Assembly: GCA_026874595.1 (NCBI GenBank)
Contig: CM049309.1
Coordinates: 9,697,076-9,761,075 of the forward strand
Length of the DNA: 64,000 nt
Origin: Sipunculus nudus
Lineage: Eukaryota > Annelida > Sipuncula > Golfingiida > Sipunculidae
Direction: 5' to 3'
The notes under the pieces were generated by a model that was not told where the DNA came from, searched no databases, and saw only the letters and a list, made by a program, of their open reading frames with translations. The number at the start of each line of letters is the position of its first letter. The first letter of the stretch is position 1. This document shows, piece by piece, positions 56,600 through 64,000 of the stretch. The position numbers were made by a program, and so were the translations under genes.

Positions 56600-57010
56600 A
56601 CCCCGACACCTGGGTAAAACTTGGGTTTTACCTGGGTAAAACATCGGCTGGGTTAAATGGGTTTTACCCAGGTATTTACCCAGGATTCCTGGGTTTTACC
56701 CATAATTCCTATTGATCAGAGTCATTTACTCTGCATAGCCAAATGTTAGTGTCGGTGGTAAATGGCAGGGTTGATATGGTCAGAGCCACTTGATTTGCTA
56801 TCAATATTTTTACAATGTGTAACTTCTGCTGGTGGGTCAGAAAGAAATTGGACGTTGGTCCTGCTTGATAAAACCATATAAATGTGGGAAAAGCTTGGGT
56901 AATAAACATGGAAAACCCTGAGTATAACATGGGTAAAATACTTTTAATCTTGGTTTTACCTTCAGGGTTGGGTAAAATAGGTTTTACCTGGGTCAAATGG
57001 GAACCCTGTT
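56600..57010. mobile_element. Element with dense GGGTAAAA/TTTTACCC repeats and inverted ends
   Basis: About a dozen copies of ggGTAAAA or TTTTACCc in both orientations, clustered at 56610-56705 and 56890-57005 with a plain middle. The right end in reverse (cagggttcccatttgaccca) resembles the left series around 56640-56690, giving a fold-back structure. The 105-codon minus-strand ORF spans it and looks incidental. Confidence 0.55.
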
Positions 57011-58261
57011 TCAAACAATATTTCAATTTATCTATATTTTCTTAGGAAGAAGAACCATAGTTTACTTTAACATAAAACATGTTAGTTGAATAAATCATGG
57101 GCTTTACAAGGATTGAAGTCATAAGGATCTCCTGGAACAATATTTGCAGTATTTGATAAAACCTAATTTTTCCTTGACATCAGCATAACCCAGGTACGTG
57201 CCGCCAAAGAATCTCATAATAAACCCTTGTAATAATCTATTAAATTTTAAATACAGTTCATTGTGACGTTTGATTATTAATGAATAAATCCAAAGAAAAA
57301 GTTGTAAAGTGTGCCTGAGAAGACATTTTCCGTAGTATCAATCAAAAAATTTTTTACATTTAACACTAACAATTTTCACTTGATAAATACAACTGATGAT
57401 ATTATTACACATAATTTAAATTTAAACATATATGCCATATTGGTCATGGATGTTTCATCCTAGGTAAGGACATCTTGTCCTCTGGTTTTCAGTCAACAGC
57501 TAAACTATGTAATTTCAATAAAATAAGCTACAGAATTAAGAGTCAAGACCATGGTCTGCTTCAGAAAAAAAGGTTATTATAAATAATGTACAGTGTAAGC
57601 AAAATAAACAGTGATTTAAAACCATGTTAATGGTGCATAGAAGAGAAATATGATTCAAAATGCCCCAGATCAATTATACAATATTTAGATTTCACAACTG
57701 GTCAACTTGAGTATTAAGAGTATAGTTTCTTGTGTCTGCTATTGTATGTACTCTCCAGTGCTAGTGGAGCACCCTTTAATACAGGTCCAGTAAGGAACAA
57801 CAGAACAATGGACCTCCTATCACACTCCTCCTGTCTGTTGACATAAATGTGCCATTCCCATACATACCACCTTCCCCATGGGTCAGTGGTCCTACAGAAC
57901 CAGATACATAATACTGGACAGGTATGTCAAGTCTGAAAGCACAGGTCCTGGTGGACATTAACAGAGGACTCATTAAAAGCCTGGCTGAGCAACACAGGGG
58001 GTAACTAGTGACCTGATAGTGCTACCTGAGGTTATTGTCCAAGAACACCAATTAATGAGCATTATATGTACTGGGACAGGTGTAACAGGGGTACCCCCAA
58101 CAGGTCTGTTATTCACAGTAAATAAAACATTTATATTCTGCACTGATTGGATCAGATGTCTTTGTAGTGTGTTATGCAAAGTAAGATGTGTATGATGTTG
58201 TATTTATATAGCTACAATACCTGACAGACAAGGATGCCAGGCCTGTCTCCAGGGGCACTGG

Positions 58262-58320
58262 ACCTCCCCCCCCCCCCCCCTCTGTAGCTGTGGAGGCATG
58301 GGGACCCCCCCCCCCCCCCC
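58262..58320. repeat. Two poly(C) tracts
   Basis: Poly(C) of about 17 nt at each end of a 30-nt segment ('tctgtagctgtggaggcatg'). Length is likely unreliable in any assembly. Confidence 0.9.
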
Positions 58321-58549
58321 AAGCCACTCAACACCTTGAAAATGGGGCTTTGTTTATTAAAAGTAGTACTACAAGTACTAAATTAATGCCTGGGGTGATT
58401 TATAAATCTATCTGTGGTTGATGTGTGTTCATGAGGTTTCAAATTTGTACATGTATCAACAAAAGGAGTCTAGTAAAAAAATATAACTGAAGTGTATAAG
58501 ACATCTAACACAGGCGAAGCGTCATTTATATATAAATATATAAAAATAC

Positions 58550-59030
58550 ACTTAAAGGGGCCAAATAACCTGCCTGACCTTTATAAACTAAAGTTAATCC
58601 CTTGGAGCTTTTATAAAAATTGGCCAGAAATGTCGATATCATCTCACACAGGCTGCTAGTTTTGTTTAAATCAACATGTTTATAATATGTGAAGGCTTGC
58701 CAAATTAATAAAAACACATTCACCAAGGGAATCTAGCGGCAAGTCAGATAAGCCAGAGTTTTGCAAATGGAGTTCTGAAACAAGTGACCTTTCTATCTCC
58801 GCATATATGCAACCTACCACCTAAGGTTACATGTTTTCCCGTTTGTCAACATTACTATGTTTACAAACATGTTGTTGATAAACAAGTTCATACATCCTTC
58901 ATGAAGGCCTGATACAAAATTTTCACAACGAAAATTGCCCATAGATTATTAATATTATATATACACAGAGGAAGCCAGAAATCACATAAATTCTTTTTCA
59001 AAAGGTAGGTGAATGGGCACCTTTAAACCT
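58550..59030. mobile_element. 480-bp TIR element (CTTAAAGGGGCC family)
   Basis: Left 'cttaaaggggccaaataacc', right in reverse 'ggtttaaaggtgcccattca'. Shares 'cctttataaactaaag' with 8645-8992 and 'aggctg-tatttttgtttaaatc-acatgtttataa' type sequence with 60590-61010. No transposase ORF. Confidence 0.65.
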
Positions 59031-60176
59031 TATTGGCATATCTTGCACATTAACCATGCCTCCTGAATCAAAATTTGAAAGGCAAGGTATATTCTAAATA
59101 GCATATTGTTTGTGTTATAACATATTATTATCATTCATAATATTTATCAGATAAAATATGTTTATTATCATTTTACATTACTTGCCAATAATGAAAAAGA
59201 ATTTCAACTTATTCAATGTTACTTCCCAAGGGTCATTGTCAAATTGTTAAGATAATTAATGGCACCAATATTTATATGATTACTGATGGCCCTGACAAAA
59301 ATCAATAAGAAATTAACAGATTATACAATCTTCATAAACTGGTAAAACATCCAAACATGTTTTATTTTTTTATTTTTAATCTGTATCATTGCAACAAATA
59401 TATTGTCCACCAAGATATTTCAAGGACATCAAAACTCGAAGTCCTATAACCTAAAACCTTTTTCTGCACTTCATCAAGACAAAGTGTAACATTTTCCCAT
59501 TTTTTTTTCTCAACTGAAGGTATTTGTTGCAGGACAGGTTTACTTTAATATTTGCCATGACTCATGACAGGAGTATAATGGTTTATTAAAACCAATTCTG
59601 CCAATTATCTGAGTAGTGCTAACTGACATTTCTGGATACAATCATGCATAGCACAGTTTAATTAATGACTAATTATTGAAATCTACATGTCTTGTGGTGG
59701 CTAAATAGAGATGCCTTGCTGTATTTTCTATCTCTATGATTTTTTTCTACGGATATTTAATATATACCATGATTCAAAAGAATCAAGACTCAAATTTTTT
59801 TTCCAAATTATAATTAATAAATTTGTCTGTACAACATAAATAATGGTAAGTATTTCAAAAACCACATTTTTACCAAATATATTTCAAAATGAAAAGAAGC
59901 TAAAATAAAAGAAGTACCTACACATTGCTCACCTTATAAATTCAAGGAGAATTTAACCAACTAAATCCAATCCTTTATTACATTGAATTTAGTTCAGTCA
60001 TTATACCTAACTTCCAATTAAATCACACTTAATTTCTATTCAAAACCAATAACATAATTTTCTTTAGACTGACATATATTTTTCACTCCTGATGGAGAAC
60101 TTTATGGTGTTGACTTGAATCCATCAGGAAAGCAACTTGATCAATGGATACGACTTGGATACAATCAATTACAGTT

Positions 60177-60199
60177 ATATATATATATATATATATATA
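60177..60199. repeat. Short (TA)n microsatellite
   Basis: About 23 nt of TA within the 5'-UTR intron. Confidence 0.85.
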
Positions 60200-60589
60200 G
60201 ATATATTACATGAGACTGTACATTATCAACTGGAGCAAGACCACACACAACTGACATGTTGATATAAACTGAGTGACAGGATACTGGATATCAGTGCAAC
60301 GATTCTGTGATCACATTACAATCACCTGTTCACTGATATGGATTTACCCCAACGTGGAGATATCAACAAGTTGGTCTGGTAGTGCAGGTTAGGGGAACCC
60401 TACACCAAGACAAGTGGTTATATCAAAACTGACTTTGCATATTGAAAATCCTGCAAGATTTAACTAAGTTCTAAATCCCTTTTGTGATTTAAGCACACCC
60501 TTTATCTTGAGTCAGCAATGTCCTGATGAAAGCTTACAATAGTTATTTAACTTGTTTTGTTAGGCAACCTTTAAAGTTTCAAGTGACCT

Positions 60590-61010
60590 ATTCTGATATC
60601 TGAAGTCTGTTATTAGTGTTAACTAAAGATAAGCCCTTGACCTAAATATTATAAAAATAGGCCAGACATGGGGTATGGTTTTAGTAATAAGTAATATTAA
60701 TAGTCTATTACAGATTTTTCATGTAATAGGCCAGAAAATGTTGATCCCATTGTACACAGGCTGGTATTTTTGTTTATATCCACATGTTTATAACATGTGG
60801 AGGCCCTGCAGAAATAATGAAAAAGAGACATCTGATGGTAAGTCACACGAACAAGAGTTTTACAAAGGGTATTCTGCAATTTATGACCTTTCAACATCCA
60901 CACGTATGTACAATCAAACACCTTAGTGGCCTAGGTTACTTGGTTTTTCCCTTTGTCAAGACTGGACACAGATCACTACTTGTTTGTTGTCATGATTTAA
61001 TCTTAATAAA
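60590..61010. repeat. Diverged copy of the 58550-59030 element
   Basis: Same order of phrases as 58550-59030 ('acacaggctgg', 'cacatgtttataacatgtgg', 'gtaagtcac', 'gagttttacaaag') but the TIRs are worn and a short stretch near 60670 is duplicated. Same orientation. ORFs on both strands are not conserved. Confidence 0.6.
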
Positions 61011-62052
61011 GGTTGCACCATGGGAAGTACTTGATTTTTTTATCACTTATAAAGAAAAAAATACACACTAAAATATCATGTTTGACAAGTTGTAAAAAAA
61101 TATATATACTGCGAAAAAAATATAATGTTACTGCCACTTTTTAAGCTAAAATGGCTTAAATGAAAAAAGGTTTTCAAATTTTTCCATTGTGGTACCATTT
61201 AATTTTCTTGATTGGAAAAACATTTGAAATTTGAACCTGGAAAAAAACTTAAATTTGTAGACCAGTAAATCATATGTCATAAGTGGTTTGAATATTTCTT
61301 TTAATTAATAATTTTTCTTTGTTAGCTTTAATTAAACCTTAATTCCTACAGAAAAGCCTGGAAGTGAAAAAACTTAAAGGTTTACAAAATTCTAAGTTCT
61401 TCAGTTATATAATGATTTCATTTTGGGTCATTTTAAATGTGCATTAAGCAGATTTCCCCATTCAATGAATTTGCAAATCTAAATGTCATATACTCTGTAC
61501 TATAATAAAGTACAATTTAAATGAGTTAAATTCAGGGACAATCATGGTTTATTAGAGTATTAGCAGATTACTGGCTATCTTCCACATGCACATGATAATC
61601 TCATCAGTCTGTAGATCTGATATTTGAATCCCTACTGGATTCAAGTGTCATTCAAATTAAGTTCAGTTACGCTCAAAGCCTGGATAACACTAGCCTGGTG
61701 CCCGTCACTGAATGAGCAGTGCAAAACGCAACGGAAATGAAGTCTAAGTCAGCAACGGTCGCCGCCCTGCACATTTAATCTGATTAAAATCCACACTCGC
61801 TATCAGTACTGCCATGTCAATCATAAATTAGTAATAATAACATAATCCTTAACGGTATAGAGGGCATGCAGTGAGACCTGTGTTTTCAGTTCAGTTATGT
61901 TCAAAGCTCTTGGAGTCTTGCGCTAGTGAAGGCAGGGGAGTCCGAATACGGAATAGTTGTATTTACAAGTCAAACTTCTGAACAGTTTTACAAAGTTCTA
62001 ACGGGACTTTACTATACAATATAAAAATAAATACAATAAAAAAGCTTCTCAC

Positions 62053-62160
62053 CTTTAAATGATATCCAATATATCCTTATGTAATGTCATACTCCGAATG
62101 TTTGGAAACTTTTCATCTTTTATCGTTCGGTCTGTTTACACGCTTGTCCGCCATTACAAC
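62053..62160 (-). other. ERBIN/LRRC7: Probable non-coding first exon (5' UTR) of the LAP gene
   Basis: On the minus strand the sequence reads into a strong donor, AAAG|GTGAGAAG (exon edge 62053). The first coding exon begins at an acceptor with a TGA in frame 6 nt before the ATG, so an upstream non-coding exon is required. This is the best candidate between 55.6 and 63 kb because it sits directly under an E-box/CRE/YY1-type promoter cluster. The upstream edge (start of transcription) is a guess; further UTR exons may exist. Confidence 0.5.
62113..62154 (-). other. Short upstream ORF (13 codons) in the putative 5' UTR
   Basis: Reads MADKRVNRPNDKR and stops at 62115-62113, before the donor at 62053. 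The ATG lies inside an AATGGCGG (YY1-like) motif. If transcription starts upstream of 62154 this uORF could lower initiation at the main ATG. If transcription starts at the YY1 motif it may be leaderless or outside the mRNA. No other sign of coding function. Confidence 0.3.
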
Positions 62161-62172
62161 GTCACGTGATCA
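62145..62172 (-). promoter_or_regulatory. TATA-less promoter cluster: E-box, CRE-like site and YY1-like site
   Basis: Seen: TCACGTGA (a perfect USF/MITF-type E-box palindrome) at 62162-62169; it overlaps TGACGT (CRE half-site, minus strand) at 62164-62159, followed by AATGGCGG on the minus strand at about 62155-62148. No TATA box is in reach. Such clusters are typical of broadly expressed TATA-less promoters, and YY1 motifs of this orientation often mark the transcription start. Placement just ahead of a good donor supports this as the LAP gene promoter. No expression evidence is available here. Confidence 0.45.
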
Positions 62173-62601
62173 CTACTGCTCATTGAAAACGAGGTCCAAG
62201 GGAATTCTGAGACAGGTGCGAATACAGGTGTGATAGACAAACAGGGCGCAGTTACCGTCTCTTGTTCCACCTGTTTGTGGTGCATGAGCACTTTTATTTA
62301 GCCCGCGGGTAGTAATTAAGAAAGGTATACCTATACATAATGCATAGTAATGAAAATGAAAGCCATTGTTCAATGAAAATTTTCCATGTAATGAAGACGA
62401 ACATTTTGTAAATACCGTACGTTATTATAAGAGAACGATTTCAAGGAAGGATAATTATAAAAACCGATGAAATATTAGAGGGACTCACAAATGTTTTGTT
62501 TATTTATTTTAATTATTTTTAATTTATCTGGAAAAGATTAAGAACTTCACAGCCCCAGTCCACAATTATATTATCACATTTGTGAACTACATAATACATC
62601 A

Positions 62602-62604
<3 letters not shown>

Positions 62605-62642
<38 letters not shown>
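62605..62642. repeat. (TA)n microsatellite upstream of the gene
   Basis: About 36 nt of TA. Confidence 0.9.
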
Positions 62643-62644
<2 letters not shown>

Positions 62645-62753
62645 TTTTTTATTTAAAAATCTAAAACAAGCATATGCTCATCAAAGGACTGATACAAGGT
62701 TGGTACGTTTTTGTTCATTTTTCTTCTTATAATATTGTCCTATATAAATTTAT

Positions 62754-62975
62754 TGATATTTTGAAATTTATTTTAATTTCTCTTCGTTTAATATTTTTGC
62801 AAAATATTTAAGACATGAATGTTTCTTGTTTTGATATTTATTAAATAATTCTCTTACGTTTAATATTGTGGCAAAATGTTTAAGACCTGAATGTTTCATG
62901 TATTGATATTTATTATTCAATTCTCGTACGTTTAATATTTTTGCAAAATATTTCAACACAGATGAATGTTGATTT
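62754..62975. repeat. Tandem repeat of about 78 bp, 2.7 copies
   Basis: 'tacgtttaatatttttgcaa' type segments occur at about 62783, 62857 and 62927, each followed by 'aatatttaaga-atgaatgtttc'. The 71-codon minus-strand ORF repeats the same peptide three times because the array is AT-rich and open in that frame. Confidence 0.8.
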
Positions 62976-63605
62976 AAACACATTTATTTCATTTGGATTG
63001 TACAAAAAGCGCTTAAGCGCTAATATAAGTACTCTCCAAGCATACAATGAGGAGATAAATATTAAAATGTCAAACAATTAAAAAGAATTGTGCTTATAAC
63101 ATAAATCCGTTTTTATAACAATAAATCAATTATTGTCTTAATAATATACAAACGGCGCAAAACCTTCAATATGGAAATGTTGAGATATCATAACCGAGAA
63201 AATGTTATCGATCATACGTAATACGATGTATCCATCATATTTTTCTATAGAAGATAAAATATAAAGAAAGAACAATCTTTATGATGCGTTCATGATTTTT
63301 TCTGTTAAACATTTGAGTCAAAATCAAGAGCGTTGCTGGAAGTTCAAACAGATCCTTTTGTTCATTATCCCGGAACACTACATGATACTTCACATATTTC
63401 GGAGAATTAACCTGCCACAAGTGGATTGCTATTTTTGAGATGTATTAAGGATGAAGAGGAAGCACTCTCCTCCAGCATCTAAGGTTGAACCTTATTCCCC
63501 AGACTTCCGGTGGATATTAATCCGGTACATATAGATGGGTCGTTTTTATCTCCCAATATCTGACTTAAAGTAGGCACACGTCTAGCGCGGCACAACATGG
63601 TGGCC

Positions 63606-63680
63606 GTGCACACGCGCGCGCGCGCACACACACACCCCCCCCCTCCCCCCCCCCACCCCACACAAACACCCCCACACACC
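63606..63680. repeat. (CG)n(CA)n and poly(C)/ACCCC simple repeat
   Basis: Alternating purine-pyrimidine 'acacgcgcgcgcgcgcacac' followed by C-rich tract. The first part has Z-DNA-forming composition. The Gly/Cys-rich minus-strand ORF across it is low complexity. Confidence 0.9.
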
Positions 63681-64000
63681 CAAACCCCCACACTGACATA
63701 TCCAATATAATAGGTCAACATTTACAATGACATTTGAAAATAAATAAATTAAAATGATATATGAACCGTACGAGTATGAAAGACTTTATTTGCTTCCATG
63801 TATAGTCTCTTATAAAAAAAATCAGCATTTACAAAGATGTCAGAATTTATCTAATTTCAATTTATTTGTTAAGAATTTACTTCCATTTTCTTTTTAAATG
63901 GATCTTAGCATACCTTAAAAGTTTTGTCAAATTCTGTTATTAAACCGCGACAGAAACAATATATATTTTACACAAATAAATAAAAGTTCATTGTTCAAAG

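Larger units (their letters stand above)
55554..62052. other. 5'-UTR intron (6.5 kb)
   Basis: Between the putative non-coding first exon and coding exon 1. Contains the GGGTAAAA-rich element (56600-57010), two inverted-strand poly(C) runs (58262-58320), a TIR element and its diverged copy (58550-59030, 60590-61010) and a TA microsatellite (60177-60199). A GC-richer stretch at 56370-56560 on the plus strand reads in one frame into a stop just before AATAAA (about 56580), like a degraded processed copy of an unknown transcript; I cannot identify it. Confidence 0.5.
62180..64000. other. Upstream flank without genes
   Basis: Beyond the promoter cluster I see only AT-rich sequence, the two repeats listed, and a C/CA/CG simple-repeat stretch (63606-63680). 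No ORF shows domain-like composition and no divergent gene is visible up to the window edge. Confidence 0.45.

Noticed and set aside
62768-62983. 71-codon ORF with a threefold peptide repeat
   Set aside because: Translation of an AT-rich 78-bp tandem repeat; no evidence of expression.
1-64000. tRNA genes or tRNA-derived SINEs
   Set aside because: No convincing A-box/B-box pair (no GGTTCRAATCC-type B box) was found by eye on either strand; short matches could be missed without a covariance search.

Overview
This window is animal DNA, AT-rich and dominated by introns. It holds one large split gene on the minus strand, surrounded and interrupted by mobile-element debris. The repeat style (many short TIR elements, 'aggtcaaggtca' tracts and AGGTGGCGCCACCT-bearing tandem repeats) suggests a mollusc or another lophotrochozoan. 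That is an inference from repeat style; I cannot name the species.

The gene is a LAP-family (LRR and PDZ) scaffold protein, the invertebrate counterpart of vertebrate ERBIN and LRRC7 (densin-180). I traced 22 coding exons from the ATG at 55547 down to the TGA at 7316-7314. Every junction is a canonical GT-AG intron and every phase closes, giving 3948 nt and a 1315-residue protein. In order it has a Cys-containing N-terminal cap, 16 consecutive 23-residue leucine-rich repeats (about residues 20-396), the LAP-specific region (about 397-510), a long disordered middle with four GYxSD motifs, a proline-rich SH3-ligand-like site, a PPPY site and a poly-Ala run, and a single C-terminal class I PDZ domain (1228-1313). 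A non-coding first exon and TATA-less promoter lie near 62.05-62.17 kb, so the transcription unit covers about 55 kb (roughly 62.16 to 7.2 or 6.9 kb).

Layout: 1-7.2 kb is downstream flank, with microsatellites, a perfect 67-bp-arm palindrome, a 250-bp tandem repeat and a GC-rich island full of hairpins (3.5-4.6 kb). 7.3-13.6 kb encodes the PDZ domain and most of the disordered region. 13.6-17.6 kb is an intron with a nested pair of TIR elements. 17.6-26.6 kb encodes LRRs 7-16, the LAP-specific region and the start of the linker. 26.6-55.4 kb has only four small exons, in introns filled with TIR elements, minisatellites and diverged repeat copies. 55.55-62.05 kb is the 5'-UTR intron. 62.2-64 kb is upstream flank.

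Points for a second look: two hairpins in the GC-rich island with an identical 16-nt loop and compensatory stem changes; a duplicated splice donor that would add 13 in-frame residues; a CpG-rich first-exon-like patch inside the 14.6-kb intron; a 1.7-kb element with TIRs of about 150-165 bp carrying GGACGAC repeats; a self-nested TIR element; and a 14-bp palindrome shared by unrelated repeat families. I found no second confident protein-coding gene, and no tRNA, rRNA or CRISPR array.
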